A stretch of DNA of 64,000 bases from Oerskovia paurometabola (GTDB taxonomy: Bacteria > Actinomycetota > Actinomycetes > Actinomycetales > Cellulomonadaceae): contig NZ_JAFBBV010000001.1 in NCBI RefSeq assembly GCF_016907365.1, positions 1,302,001 to 1,366,000 of the forward strand. The letters run 5' to 3'. The position numbers and the translations under genes were made by a program. The notes beneath the pieces were generated by a model, which saw nothing but the letters and a program-made list of their open reading frames with translations, had not been told where the DNA came from and did no database searches. This document shows positions 9,967 through 18,869 of this stretch, one piece after another (within the stretch, counting starts at the first letter, position 1; each line of letters opens with the position of its first letter).

Positions 9967-10019
9967 CGGTCTCAGCCGCCGAGGGCTACACGCGAGCCCG
10001 CCGAGGGTGACGAGACGAG
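9954..10019 (+). repeat. Three tandem 22-bp imperfect repeats
   Basis: Units at 9954-9975, 9976-9997 and 9998-10019 each start CCGCCGAGGG and are exactly 22 bases long, with drift in the second half. The first unit contains the stop codon of the NAD(P)HX repair gene. The array is too short and lacks spacers for CRISPR. Confidence 0.7.
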
Positions 10020-10029
10020 AGGGCGACGC

Positions 10030-10743
10030 ATGCCGATCGAGGGTGAGCAGGTCGTGGTCGAGGGTGACGTCGCGGCTGCCCTCGCGGCGCGGTGCCGGTC
10101 GCTCGTCGAGGCGGCACGGCGTGCGCAGGGACCGGGCGGTCCCGTGCGGGTGCTCGTCGGGATCGCGGGTGCGCCGGGAGCCGGCAAGTCGACGCTCGCC
10201 GGCGAGGTCCTCGCGTCGCTCGCGCACCCGGTCTCCGGGGCGCCGGCGGTGCGCGCCGTCGTCGTGCCGATGGACGGGTTCCACCTCGCCGACGTGGAGC
10301 TCGGGCGACTGGGGCGCCGCGACCGGAAGGGGGCACCGGACACGTTCGACGCGCACGGTTTCGTGGCGCTCCTCGAACGGCTCCGGTCGCCGCGCCCGGG
10401 AGCCACGGTCTACGCCCCGGCGTTCGACCGGGACCTCGAGGAGCCCGTCGCCGGGTCGATCCCCGTGACGCCCGACGTCGAGCTCGTGCTCACGGAGGGC
10501 AACTACCTGCTGCTCGGCGAGGGCCACGACGAGGGGCGCTGGAACGCGGTACGCGGACTCCTCGACGAGGTGTGGTTCGTGGAGCTTCCCGACGAGACCC
10601 GGGTCGAGCGTCTCGTGGCCCGCCACGTCCGGCACGGCAGGTCGCTCGCTGCCGCGCGGGACTGGGTGCTCGGCTCCGACGAGACCAACGCCCGGCTGGT
10701 GGCCTCGACGCGGGACCGGGCCGACGTCGTCGTGCATCCCTGA
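10030..10743 (+). CDS. P-loop nucleoside/nucleotide kinase family protein (uridine/pantothenate kinase-like fold)
   Basis: A 237-residue soluble kinase with Walker A GAPGAGKST near residues 50-58. The motif VPMDGFHLAD near 79-88 and YAPAFDRDLEEP near 122-133 are typical of the PRK/uridine-kinase/PanK superfamily group often called nucleoside or fructose kinase-like (YggC/FrcK-type). The true substrate is not decidable. The ATG follows GAGAGGG about 8 bases upstream. The preceding 22-bp repeats separate it from the repair enzyme gene; it may be co-transcribed. Confidence 0.8.
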   Translation: MPIEGEQVVVEGDVAAALAARCRSLVEAARRAQGPGGPVRVLVGIAGAPGAGKSTLAGEVLASLAHPVSGAPAVRAVVVPMDGFHLADVELGRLGRRDRKGAPDTFDAHGFVALLERLRSPRPGATVYAPAFDRDLEEPVAGSIPVTPDVELVLTEGNYLLLGEGHDEGRWNAVRGLLDEVWFVELPDETRVERLVARHVRHGRSLAAARDWVLGSDETNARLVASTRDRADVVVHP

Positions 10744-10801
10744 GCACCGCCCCCGTCCCGCGCGGACACCCTGCTCGGGGGCAACGGCTACCGTGGTGGC
10801 C

Positions 10802-11800
10802 GTGCCCACCCCGACGACCCCCCGTGTCCCGCCGCGTCGCCGACGGATCCCGTTCCAGCCGCTGCCCGTGCGGGACGGGCTCAACGCGACGCGCGTCGTC
10901 CTGCCGGGGAACGGTGACGGCAGCGAGGGGGCGCCCCGGTGGGAGACCGTCCTCGACCACCTGATCCACCGCTTCCCCGACGACGAGCCGCGCCTGCGGG
11001 AGAAGGTCGACGCGGGCGAGGTCGTCGACCACCTGGGCCGACCCGTGACCGCCGAGACGCCCTTCGCGCAGCACGCGCGCGTCTTCCTCTACCGGGACCC
11101 GCCCGTCGAGACGCGTGTACCTTTCGAGATCGAGATGCTGTACCAGGACGACGACCTGGTCGTGGTCGACAAGCCGCACTTCCTGGCGAGCATCCCGCGG
11201 GGGGCGTTCATCGCGGAGTCCGCGCTCGTGCGGCTGCGCCGAGACCTCGACCTGCCCGAGCTCTCGCCCGCCCACCGCCTCGACCGCGTCACCGGCGGGG
11301 TCCTGGTACTGACCGTACGACCCGAGGTCCGCGGTCCGTACCAGACGCTCTTCGCCGAGCGTCGCGTGACCAAGGTCTACGAGGCCGTCGCGGGCGTCGA
11401 CCCGGGGCTCGAGCTCCCGCGCGTCGTGCGCAGCCGCATCCACAAGGAGCGCGGCGTCATGCGTGCGTTCGAGGTGCCCGGCGAGCCGAACTCCGAGAGC
11501 CTCGTCGAGCTCCTGGACACGCGGGAGGTCGCGGTCGGCTCGGGTCAGGGGGAACCCAGCACGCTCGGCCTCTACCGCCTGACGCCGCACACCGGCAAGA
11601 CCCACCAGCTCCGGCTGCACATGAACTCGCTCGGTCTGCCGATCCTGCACGACAACTTCTACCCGACGTTCTACGACGTGCGCCCCGACGACTTCGGTCG
11701 GCCCCTCCAGCTCGTCTCGCGCTCGATCGAGTTCGTCGACCCCCTCAGCGGGAAGCAGCGGCGGTTCGAGACCACGCGCCCCCTCCAGGAGTGGCCCTAG
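10802..11800 (+). CDS. RluA-family pseudouridine synthase
   Basis: Converts a uridine of rRNA or tRNA to pseudouridine; target unknown. The catalytic-aspartate motif HRLDRVTGGVL is near residues 156-166, and the C-terminal substrate-binding motif HTGKTHQLRLHMNSLGLPI is near 261-279. The ~90 residues before the catalytic domain lack a clear S4 domain but include a DDEPRLREKVDAGEV stretch like those in related proteins. Three GTG codons could start the gene (10793, 10796, 10802). The last is preferred because TACCGT at 10789-10794 ends 7 bases before it. The product is 332 residues. Confidence 0.88.
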   Translation: MPTPTTPRVPPRRRRIPFQPLPVRDGLNATRVVLPGNGDGSEGAPRWETVLDHLIHRFPDDEPRLREKVDAGEVVDHLGRPVTAETPFAQHARVFLYRDPPVETRVPFEIEMLYQDDDLVVVDKPHFLASIPRGAFIAESALVRLRRDLDLPELSPAHRLDRVTGGVLVLTVRPEVRGPYQTLFAERRVTKVYEAVAGVDPGLELPRVVRSRIHKERGVMRAFEVPGEPNSESLVELLDTREVAVGSGQGEPSTLGLYRLTPHTGKTHQLRLHMNSLGLPILHDNFYPTFYDVRPDDFGRPLQLVSRSIEFVDPLSGKQRRFETTRPLQEWP

Positions 11801-11869
11801 GTCCGAAGGCGTCACCGTCGGCGGTGCCCCCGCAGGCGGGTGAAGGAACCGGTGAGAGAATCGGTGACC

Positions 11870-13291
11870 GTGAGCCCCTTCAGCGACCCCAGGCACGGAT
11901 CCGCGGACGACGTCACCCCTCTCACGGCGGCCGGTGCCCCACGCCCCGCCGACTACTTCCCCGCGCGCGCGGTGATCGACCTGGGCGCGATCCGCTCGAA
12001 CGTCGAGGCGCTCGCGTCCCGCGCGAGCACCGCGCAGGTCATGGCCGTCGTCAAGGCCGACGCGTACGGTCACGGCCTGCTGCCGAGCGCCCGCGCGGCG
12101 CTCGCGGGCGGTGCCACGTGGCTCGGCACGGCCCAGGTCTCCGAGGCGCTCGCGCTGCGCGCCGCGGGTGTCCGCCCCGACCAGGCGCGCATCCTGACGT
12201 GGCTGTACGCGCCGGGCGCACCGCTCCAGGCGCTGGTCGAGGCCGAGATCGACGTCTCGGTCGCCTCGGTGTGGGCCCTCCAGGAGCTCGCCGAGGCGGC
12301 GCGCGCGGCCGGTCGCCCGGCCCGCGCGCACCTCAAGATCGACACGGGGCTGGGCCGCAACGGGATCATGCCGGACCAGCTTCCTGCGGCGCTCGACGCC
12401 GCGCTGCGGGCCGAGGCCGAGGGCGTGCTGAGCGTCGTCGGGATCTGGTCGCACTTCGCGTTCGCGGACGAGCCCGAGCACCCGACCGTCCTGCGCCAGG
12501 TCGAGGTCTTCGACGACGCGGTCCGCACGGCCGAGAGCGCGGGCGCCCGGTTCGAGGTGCGCCACCTCGCGAACTCCGCGGCGACCCTGACGAACCCGCG
12601 CGTGCACTACGACCTCGTTCGTCCGGGTCTCGCGGTGTACGGCCTCTCGCCGGTCCCGCAGCTCGGGACGCCCGACGACTTCGGCCTGACCCCGGCCATG
12701 ACGCTCGAGGCCGAGCTCGCGACGGTCAAGCGCGTCCCGGAGGGCCAGGGCGTGTCGTACGCGCACGCCTACACGACGTCGCAGGCGACGGTCCTCGGCG
12801 TGGTGCCCCTGGGGTACGCGGACGGCATCCCGCGGCACGCGTCGGGTGCGCTGCCCGAGCGGCCGGGCGGGCCGGTGCTGGTCGGCGGCCCGGTCGACGA
12901 GGCGGGCGGGGTCGACGGCACGGGCCGCGTCCTGCACGTCGCGGGGCGGGTCTGCATGGACCAGTTCGTGCTGGACCTGGGCCCGTACGCCGCAGAGCAG
13001 GCCGGTGACGTCGTGACGCTGTTCGGACCCGGCACGGGCCTCGCGCGCGGCGGAGCGCCGACCGCCGAGGACTGGGCGCTGGCCGCCGGGACCATCAGCT
13101 ACGAGATCACGACGCGCCTGGGGGCCCGCGTACCGCGCGTCTACCGGGACGGCGGCGCGTCGGGCCCGACGGCGGATCTCACCACCGGTGCGTCCGGCGC
13201 CCTCGGGACGCCTGCCGCGGTGCGGCCGGACCGCGCACAGGACCACACGCTGCGTGAGCGCACGCACGACGACCAGGAGTGGCTGTCATGA
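11870..13291 (+). CDS. alr: Alanine racemase
   Basis: PLP enzyme making D-alanine for peptidoglycan. The PLP-binding lysine is K62 in VVKADAYGHG. VHYDLVRPGLAVYGLSP (near 245) and GRVCMDQFVLDLG (near 362) are also conserved. GTG 11870 is chosen because GAGAAT at 11856-11861 lies 8 bases upstream; GTG 11864 and an ATG at 11840 are in frame. The 473 residues exceed the usual 370-390: about 30 extra at the N-terminus, a small insert near 335, and a hydrophilic tail of about 50 after the barrel-associated domain. The stop overlaps the tsaE ATG by 3 bases (ATGA). Confidence 0.93.
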   Translation: MSPFSDPRHGSADDVTPLTAAGAPRPADYFPARAVIDLGAIRSNVEALASRASTAQVMAVVKADAYGHGLLPSARAALAGGATWLGTAQVSEALALRAAGVRPDQARILTWLYAPGAPLQALVEAEIDVSVASVWALQELAEAARAAGRPARAHLKIDTGLGRNGIMPDQLPAALDAALRAEAEGVLSVVGIWSHFAFADEPEHPTVLRQVEVFDDAVRTAESAGARFEVRHLANSAATLTNPRVHYDLVRPGLAVYGLSPVPQLGTPDDFGLTPAMTLEAELATVKRVPEGQGVSYAHAYTTSQATVLGVVPLGYADGIPRHASGALPERPGGPVLVGGPVDEAGGVDGTGRVLHVAGRVCMDQFVLDLGPYAAEQAGDVVTLFGPGTGLARGGAPTAEDWALAAGTISYEITTRLGARVPRVYRDGGASGPTADLTTGASGALGTPAAVRPDRAQDHTLRERTHDDQEWLS

Positions 13292-13947
13292 CCGACCTGA
13301 CCTTCGACCTGCCCGACGCGGACGCGACCCGCGCGTTCGGCCTGGCGCTGGCGCGCGAGCTGCGCGCCGGAGACCTCGTGATGCTCACGGGCGACCTGGG
13401 CGCGGGCAAGACGACGCTGACGCAGGGCATCGGCACGGGGCTGGGGGTGCGCGGCCAGGTCGCGTCGCCGACCTTCATCATCGCGCGCGTCCACCCTCCG
13501 CTCGCGGACGGCCCGTACCTGGTCCACGTCGACGCCTACCGGCTCGGCTCGCTCGACGAGGTCGAGGCCCTCGACCTCGACGCGAGCCTCGACGAGTCGG
13601 TCACGGTCGTCGAGTGGGGGCAGGACCTCGTGGAGTCGCTCGCGGAGGACCGCCTGGAGATCACGATCGAGCGCCCTCGGGGTGGTGTCGACACGTCTGC
13701 CACGCACGAGGCGGCCCGGTCCGGCGAGACCGACGAGCCGATCGACCCGGACGACGAGGACGAGTCGCCCGAGGCCGGCGTCCGGCACGTGACCGTGCGG
13801 GCCCTGGGCGACCGGTGGGCCGAGGTCGCTCGCCTCGCCGACGGGCTGCGTGCGGCGGTCGAGGCCGCTGCGGAGCACGCCGCTGCGGACCCGGCCGCCG
13901 GTGGCTCGGCCCAGGACCTGGCCGCGCACCGGCCTACGGATCAGTAG
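13288..13947 (+). CDS. tsaE: tRNA threonylcarbamoyladenosine biosynthesis ATPase TsaE
   Basis: ATPase that works with TsaB and TsaD in t6A37 modification of ANN-decoding tRNAs. P-loop GDLGAGKTT at residues 35-43, switch-like SPTFIIAR, and VHVDAYRL. The ATG overlaps the alr stop and is preceded by AGGAG, so a GTG three codons upstream is less likely. The 219 residues are longer than the ~150-160 typical, because an acidic insert (about 145-160) and an alanine-rich tail are present. First gene of tsaE-tsaB-rimI. Confidence 0.93.
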   Translation: MTDLTFDLPDADATRAFGLALARELRAGDLVMLTGDLGAGKTTLTQGIGTGLGVRGQVASPTFIIARVHPPLADGPYLVHVDAYRLGSLDEVEALDLDASLDESVTVVEWGQDLVESLAEDRLEITIERPRGGVDTSATHEAARSGETDEPIDPDDEDESPEAGVRHVTVRALGDRWAEVARLADGLRAAVEAAAEHAAADPAAGGSAQDLAAHRPTDQ

Positions 13948-13956
13948 GCTGGGACC

Positions 13957-14688
13957 GTGGCAGTTCTCGCGCTCGATACGTCAGCCGCCGTCGCGGTCGC
14001 CCTCGTCGGGGACGGCGGTGAACGGCTCGCTGTGCGCTCGGCGGACGAGCGCCGTCGGCACGCCGAGACCCTGGCCCCGCTCATCAGCGAGGTGCTCGCC
14101 GAGGCCGGGGTGGACCGTACCGCGCTGACGGCCGTCGTCGCGGGTACGGGACCTGCACCCTTCACGGGCCTGCGGGTCGGGCTGGTCACGGCGCGCACTC
14201 TCGCGCTGTCGCTCGGCATCCCGGCGTTCGGTGTCTCGGGGCTCGACGCGATCGCCGCGCAGGCCGTGAGCGACCTGGGGCTGACCCCGGGTGAGGAGGT
14301 CCTCGCGACGGCCGACGCGCGCCGGCGCGAGGTCTACTGGGCGCGCTACCGCGTGGTGGCGCACGAGGGACCGCACGCGACGCCGGTCGTCGAGCTCGTC
14401 GCCGGCCCGGACGTGGGGCCGGCCGCAGGACTGGCCGACCAGGCCGAGGGTGCCGTGGTCGTGGGTGAGGGCGCCGCGCTCTACCCCGATGACCTGCCGC
14501 TCGCGGAGGACGCCCCCCTCGTCCCCGACGCGGTCGTGCTGGCGCGGCTCGCGATCGCGCGCAGGGACGCAGGCCTCGACCAGCCCACCGAGCCGCTGTA
14601 CCTGCGCCGCCCGGACGTCCAGGAGCCCGCGGCCCGCAAGCGCGCGACCGACGCCCCTGCGGCGGACCGGAAGGCGAGCGGGGCGTGA
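13957..14688 (+). CDS. tsaB: tRNA threonylcarbamoyladenosine biosynthesis protein TsaB
   Basis: Partner and scaffold of TsaD in t6A synthesis, ASKHA fold. It starts with VLALDTSAAVAVAL, then GTGPAPFTGLRVGL near 65-78, both diagnostic of TsaB. The 243-residue length is typical. TAGGCT at 13945-13950, which includes the tsaE stop, lies 6 bases before the GTG, so an internal leaderless promoter may exist. The stop overlaps the rimI GTG by 4 bases. Confidence 0.93.
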   Translation: MAVLALDTSAAVAVALVGDGGERLAVRSADERRRHAETLAPLISEVLAEAGVDRTALTAVVAGTGPAPFTGLRVGLVTARTLALSLGIPAFGVSGLDAIAAQAVSDLGLTPGEEVLATADARRREVYWARYRVVAHEGPHATPVVELVAGPDVGPAAGLADQAEGAVVVGEGAALYPDDLPLAEDAPLVPDAVVLARLAIARRDAGLDQPTEPLYLRRPDVQEPAARKRATDAPAADRKASGA

Positions 14689-15233
14689 GCGCCCACTACG
14701 AGGTCAAGCTGCGCCCGCTGCGCGCGGCGGACCTGCCGCGCGTCGTGCGCCTCGAGCAGGAGCTGTTCGGCCCGAGCGCCTGGACGTACGGGATGCTGGC
14801 CGAGGAGCTGGGCGCGCTGGGCCGCTGGTACGTCGCGGCCGAGCCCGTCCGGATCTACGCGGCCGGACCCCAGGAGCTCGTCGGCTACGCGGGGCTGTGG
14901 TTCGACGGTGACGTCACGCAGATCATGACGATCGGGGTGGACCCGCAGTACCACCACCTGGGCATCGGGTCGGTGCTCCTGACGGCGCTGATCGACCGTT
15001 CGCGCCAGGTGGGTGCGAGCGCGGTCCTGCTGGAGGTCGCGGTCGACAACGACGCGGCGCTGGCCATGTACGGCAAGTTCGGCTTCGAGCAGCTCGGCAT
15101 CCGCAAGCGGTACTACCAGCCGGAGGACGTCGACGCCTACACGATGCGCCTCGAGCTGACAGACGACTCCGTCGAGACCGCTCCCGCGGCCGGCGAGAGG
15201 GACGCGCTCCCTGACGAGCCGGGCGTCGCGTGA
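14685..15233 (+). CDS. rimI: Ribosomal protein S18-alanine N-acetyltransferase
   Basis: GNAT acetyltransferase expected to acetylate the N-terminal alanine of ribosomal protein S18. It shows the acetyl-CoA loop HLGIGSVLLTALI near residues 88-100, the strand ASAVLLEVAVDNDAALAMYGKFGFEQLGIRKRYYQ and the motif DAYTMRLEL, all RimI-like. 182 residues including a short disordered tail. Overlaps tsaB (GTGA) and is overlapped by the sulfurtransferase gene (GTGA), so all are probably one transcript. Confidence 0.9.
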   Translation: MSAHYEVKLRPLRAADLPRVVRLEQELFGPSAWTYGMLAEELGALGRWYVAAEPVRIYAAGPQELVGYAGLWFDGDVTQIMTIGVDPQYHHLGIGSVLLTALIDRSRQVGASAVLLEVAVDNDAALAMYGKFGFEQLGIRKRYYQPEDVDAYTMRLELTDDSVETAPAAGERDALPDEPGVA

Positions 15234-16087
15234 GCGCTCGGGACGCGGTGCTCGTCTCGGCGCGGGCGCTGCACGACGAGCTCGCCGCGGGCACGGGTGA
15301 CCTGGTCCTGCTCGACGTCCGCTGGGCGCTCGGCATGACCGACGGCCACGAGCAGTACCTCGCGGGGCACCTGCCCGGCGCGGTGTTCGTGGACCTGGAG
15401 ACCGAGCTCGCGGCTCCGCCGTCACCGGCGCGGGGCCGCCACCCGCTGCCGGACCTCGCCGACCTCCAGGCCGCGTGCCGCCGCTGGGGCGTGCGCGCGG
15501 GGTCGCGCGTGGTCGCGTACGACGCCGTGGGGGCCACGTCGGCCGCGCGCGCGTGGTGGCTGCTGCGCTGGGCGGGCCTCGCGGACGTCCGCCTGCTCGA
15601 CGGGGGACTGGGCGCCTGGACCGCCGCAGGCCTGGCCCTCGAGACGGGCGAGGTGGTCCCGGTCCCGGGCGACGTCGTGCTGTCCCAGGGCGCGCTCCCC
15701 ACGCTCACACCCGACGACGCGGCGGACCTGGCGTCGTCGGGCGGCGGACTGCTCCTGGACGCGCGGGCGGGCGAACGCTTCCGGGGCGAGGCCGAGCCCG
15801 TGGACCCGCGCGCGGGACACGTCCCGGGCGCGGTGAGCGCGCCGACGACCGCCAACCTGGGACCCGACGGGCGCTTCCTCGACGAGGCCGCGCTGCGCGA
15901 GCGCTTCGCGGACCTGGGCGTGCAGTGCGGCGCGCGTCGGCAGGTCGGCGTGTACTGCGGGTCGGGCGTCACGGCCGCGCACGAGGTCGCGGCCCTCGCG
16001 ACGATCGGGGTCGACGCCGCGCTGTACGCGGGATCGTGGTCGCAGTGGTCGAACGACGAGACCCGCCCGGTGGCCACGGGGGCCTGA
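15230..16087 (+). CDS. Rhodanese-type sulfurtransferase (thiosulfate / 3-mercaptopyruvate sulfurtransferase)
   Basis: Two rhodanese domains in 285 residues. The N-terminal domain is inactive-like (VLLDVRWALG, GHLPGAVFVDLETEL). The C-terminal domain holds the catalytic loop YCGSGVTAAH with the active-site cysteine near residue 243. Transfers sulfane sulfur to cyanide, thiols or protein partners; the physiological acceptor is unknown. It starts by a 4-base overlap with rimI and interrupts the usual rimI-tsaD adjacency. Convergent with the nitroreductase gene 45 bases away. Confidence 0.88.
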   Translation: MSARDAVLVSARALHDELAAGTGDLVLLDVRWALGMTDGHEQYLAGHLPGAVFVDLETELAAPPSPARGRHPLPDLADLQAACRRWGVRAGSRVVAYDAVGATSAARAWWLLRWAGLADVRLLDGGLGAWTAAGLALETGEVVPVPGDVVLSQGALPTLTPDDAADLASSGGGLLLDARAGERFRGEAEPVDPRAGHVPGAVSAPTTANLGPDGRFLDEAALRERFADLGVQCGARRQVGVYCGSGVTAAHEVAALATIGVDAALYAGSWSQWSNDETRPVATGA

Positions 16088-16132
16088 CCGGACGGGTCTC
16101 GGGGACGTGCGGGGCGGTCGCCTCAGAGGGTC

Positions 16133-16774
16133 TCAGAGGGTCTGCGACGCCTGGTCGAACGTGAGGCGCGTCTGGCGCGGGTACGTCGCGCCCTCGCCGG
16201 CCGGGGTGCCGACGTTGATGACGACGAGCGACTTCCAGCCGTTCTCGCCGAAGAACTCGGCGTCGATGCCCGCGGCGTCGAACCCGCCCATGGGGCCGAC
16301 GTGCAGACCGGCGGCGCGCAGGCCCACGATGAAGTAGCCGACCTGGATCAGCGCGGACGTGCGGGACATGCCCGCGCGGGTCTCGACACCGGCAGCCTCG
16401 AAGTTCTCCTTGGCGCCCTCCATGTGCGGGGCGAGGACCGGGAGGTACTCGTGGAAGTTGGGGTCGGCCGCGGCGACGATCGTGAGCGGGGCCGCGAGGG
16501 TCTTGGCCTTGTTGCCGTCGGCCATGTGCTCGACGAGGCGCGCACGGGCCTCGGGGTCGCGGACCACGAGGAGGCGCAGCGGCACGGTGTTCATGGCGGT
16601 CGGGCCCCAGCGGACCAGGTCGTAGGCGGCCTGGATCTTCTCGTCGGGCACCGCCTCGTCCTCGAAGGCGTGCACGGTCCGGGCCTCGCGGAACAGGAGG
16701 TCGGCGGTCGAGGCGTCGATCTCGAGCAGGTCGTCGAAGGCGGCGTCGATGGGGGTGAAGGTCTCGGTGCTCAT
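16133..16774 (-). CDS. Nitroreductase-family protein, malonic semialdehyde reductase (RutE-like)
   Basis: A 213-residue FMN-dependent nitroreductase fold. Motifs RTVHAFEDEAVP, DLVRWGPTAMNTVPLRLLVV (about 50-69) and GLRAAGLHVGPMGGFD match the RutE/HadB branch that reduces malonic semialdehyde to 3-hydroxypropionate, but no other rut genes are nearby, so the substrate is uncertain. ATG 16774 follows GAGG. The 5' region contains the palindrome TCAACAGTTGA (16782-16792). A duplicated CTCAGAGGGT lies at its stop codon. Confidence 0.82.
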   Translation of the reverse strand: MSTETFTPIDAAFDDLLEIDASTADLLFREARTVHAFEDEAVPDEKIQAAYDLVRWGPTAMNTVPLRLLVVRDPEARARLVEHMADGNKAKTLAAPLTIVAAADPNFHEYLPVLAPHMEGAKENFEAAGVETRAGMSRTSALIQVGYFIVGLRAAGLHVGPMGGFDAAGIDAEFFGENGWKSLVVINVGTPAGEGATYPRQTRLTFDQASQTL

Positions 16775-16781
16775 GCCTCGG

Positions 16782-16800
16782 TCAACAGTTGAAGGATCAA
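16782..16800. promoter_or_regulatory. Candidate operator upstream of the nitroreductase gene
   Basis: Perfect 11-base palindrome TCAACAGTTGA (16782-16792), overlapping TTGAAGGATCAA (16789-16800, TTGA/TCAA arms). It lies 8 bases before the nitroreductase start. The TTGA/TCAA half-sites resemble MarR- or HxlR-type operators, and the word is close to that in front of the YceI gene. No cognate regulator is in the window. Confidence 0.45.
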
Positions 16801-16939
16801 TCACCCTTCCCGCTCGGAGCCGTGACGTGCGACACATCCGGTCCGGGGCGCCCGGCCACGTGCTGCTCAGGGCGCGTCCCCGCGGTCCCCGTGCGGCGCC
16901 GCGCACGACGACCGCCGCCACGCGACTACGCTGGGAACC

Positions 16940-18010
16940 ATGGTTTCTGGCGGTTCCTCTGACACCCTCGGCGCGCCCCTGGTCCTCGGCATCGAGTCGT
17001 CCTGCGACGAGACGGGCGTCGCGCTCGTGCGCGGGCGCGAGCTTCTCGTCGACGCGGTCGCGAGCTCCATGGACGAGCACGCCCGCTACGGCGGCATCAT
17101 CCCCGAGGTCGCCTCGCGCGCCCACCTCGAGGCGATGATCCCCACGATCCAGCGCGCGCTGGGCGAGGCCGACGTCGACCTGTCCGAGATCGACGCGATC
17201 GCCGTGACGGCAGGGCCCGGTCTCGTGGGGCCGCTCACGATCGGCGCGTCGGCCGCCAAGGCCCTGTCGATCGGCCTGAACAAGCCGCTCTACGGCGTGA
17301 ACCACGTGATCGGCCACGCCGCCGTGGACGAGCTCGTCCACGGCGAGCTCCCGGAGCGCGTCATGGCGCTCGTGGTCTCGGGCGGGCACTCCTCGCTGCT
17401 CCTGGTCGACGACATCGCGACCGACGTGACCGAGCTCGGCTCGACGCTCGACGACGCCGCCGGCGAGGCCTTCGACAAGGTCGGCCGCCTGCTCGGCCTG
17501 CCCTACCCGGGCGGTCCGCACATCGACCGCCTCGCGCGCGAGGGCGACCCGACCGCGATCCGGTTCCCGCGCGGCCTCACGGCCCGCAAGGACCAGGAGA
17601 AGCACGCGTACGACTTCTCGTTCTCGGGGCTCAAGACCGCGGTGGCGCGGTGGGTCGAGGCCCGCACCGACAGCGGCCTCGAGGTGCCGCTGAACGACGT
17701 CGCGGCCTCCTTCGCCGAGGCCGTCGCCGACGTCCTCACGGCCAAGACCATCGCGGCCTGCCAGCGGCACGGCGTCGAGACCCTCGTGGTCGGCGGTGGG
17801 TTCAGCGCCAACTCCCAGCTCCGCGACATGGCGGCCGAGCGCTGCGCCGAGGCCGGGATCGACCTGCGCATCCCGCCGATCCGCTACTGCACCGACAACG
17901 GCGCGATGATCGCCGCACTCGGGTCCGCCGTCGTGCGGGCCGGTGTGGCGCCGTCGGGCCTGGACATCCCCGTCGACTCGTCGATGCCGCTCACGACCGT
18001 CTCGGTCTGA
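16940..18010 (+). CDS. tsaD: tRNA N6-threonylcarbamoyladenosine transferase TsaD
   Basis: Transfers the threonylcarbamoyl group to A37 of tRNA, with TsaB and TsaE. Opening motif [14 protein letters not shown] (17-30) and the metal-binding HVIGH (H122 and H126) are present, as are SFSGLKTAV and [12 protein letters not shown] near the C-terminus. 356 residues, usual size. TACGCT (16927-16932) ends 7 bases before the ATG, so it has its own leaderless promoter and is not forced to be co-transcribed with tsaE-tsaB-rimI. Confidence 0.95.
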   Translation: MVSGGSSDTLGAPLVLGIESSCDETGVALVRGRELLVDAVASSMDEHARYGGIIPEVASRAHLEAMIPTIQRALGEADVDLSEIDAIAVTAGPGLVGPLTIGASAAKALSIGLNKPLYGVNHVIGHAAVDELVHGELPERVMALVVSGGHSSLLLVDDIATDVTELGSTLDDAAGEAFDKVGRLLGLPYPGGPHIDRLAREGDPTAIRFPRGLTARKDQEKHAYDFSFSGLKTAVARWVEARTDSGLEVPLNDVAASFAEAVADVLTAKTIAACQRHGVETLVVGGGFSANSQLRDMAAERCAEAGIDLRIPPIRYCTDNGAMIAALGSAVVRAGVAPSGLDIPVDSSMPLTTVSV

Positions 18011-18028
18011 ACCAGGACCTGCGCAGAC

Positions 18029-18048
18029 CGGCACGCTGACGCGTGCCG
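18029..18048. terminator. Short hairpin between convergent tsaD and methyltransferase gene
   Basis: Perfect 8-bp stem CGGCACGC (18029-18036) with 18041-18048 and a TGAC loop, in a 42-base gap between two converging stops. Confidence 0.6.
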
Positions 18049-18052
18049 CGCC

Positions 18053-18802
18053 TCAGCGCGCAGGGCGCAGCAGGAACGTGAACTCGTCGACGTCCGCCGC
18101 GGCGTGGTGCCCGTCCTCGTCCTGGACGGCGACCGTCTCGAGGCCCGCCGCCGAAGCGAGCGCCCGGAACCCGTCCTGCGTGTACCAGTGGATCGTCCAG
18201 AGCCGCTCCTCCACCGTGCTCGCGCCGTCGAGCACCCGCTCGTAGCGCAGCGCGCTGCGCTGGGTCCGCGTGTGCTCGTCGCGCTCCTCGGCCACGACCC
18301 CGACCCGCAGGACGGCGCCGTCCTCACGTGTCGTCTCGCGAGGGACGCCCACCGCCTCGGGGGGAGTGGGGGACGGGACGAAGAGCGGGACCAGGGCGGT
18401 CCCGTCCTCGGTCAGGTGGGACCGGATGCCGCGCAGCGCCGCGAGCGCCGTGTCGTCGTCGGGCAGGAGGCAGAACGTGGGGCCCGCGAGGAAGATCGAA
18501 CGGTACGTGTGCGGCAGGTCGAGGGACTCCATGCGCTGGTGGTGGAGCGTGACGTCGAGCCCCTGGACGGCCGCGAGCTCGCGGCACCGCTCGAGCATGT
18601 CGGCCGACGAGTCCACCCCCTCGACGTCCAGGCCCAGCGAGCGCAGGACCAGGAGCGGGTCCCCGTCGCCGCAGCCCAGCTCGAGGGCCGGCTCGCCCGA
18701 GTCGAGCACGAAGCGCGCGTAGCGCTCCGGGTCCTCGTAGCCCGACTTCAGGGGAGCGTAGAGCTCGGCGACGATGCCCGTGTAGAAGTCCGCAGGATCC
18801 AT
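18053..18802 (-). CDS. Class I SAM-dependent methyltransferase
   Basis: A 249-residue Rossmann methyltransferase. The SAM-binding motif ALELGCGDGDPLLVL is near residues 38-52 and VEGVDSSADMLERC near 57-70. The C-terminal part (RLWTIHWYTQDGFRALASAAGLE) resembles small-molecule methyltransferases. The substrate cannot be inferred. ATG 18802 (MDPADFYTG) is chosen; ATG 18811, three codons upstream, is an equally possible start. Convergent with tsaD. Confidence 0.82.
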   Translation of the reverse strand: MDPADFYTGIVAELYAPLKSGYEDPERYARFVLDSGEPALELGCGDGDPLLVLRSLGLDVEGVDSSADMLERCRELAAVQGLDVTLHHQRMESLDLPHTYRSIFLAGPTFCLLPDDDTALAALRGIRSHLTEDGTALVPLFVPSPTPPEAVGVPRETTREDGAVLRVGVVAEERDEHTRTQRSALRYERVLDGASTVEERLWTIHWYTQDGFRALASAAGLETVAVQDEDGHHAAADVDEFTFLLRPAR

Positions 18803-18869
18803 GCGTCCCATGGTCTCAGCAGGGGCAACGCAATATCCGGACCGGCGCGCGGGGACGCTGCGGGCCCTG

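Noticed and set aside
9954..10019. Possible CRISPR array
   Set aside because: Three directly abutting 22-bp units without spacers and without cas genes; a simple tandem repeat.
7858..10884. A 1008-residue minus-strand open frame
   Set aside because: Shadow of the NAD(P)HX repair and kinase genes; no conserved motif and biased composition.
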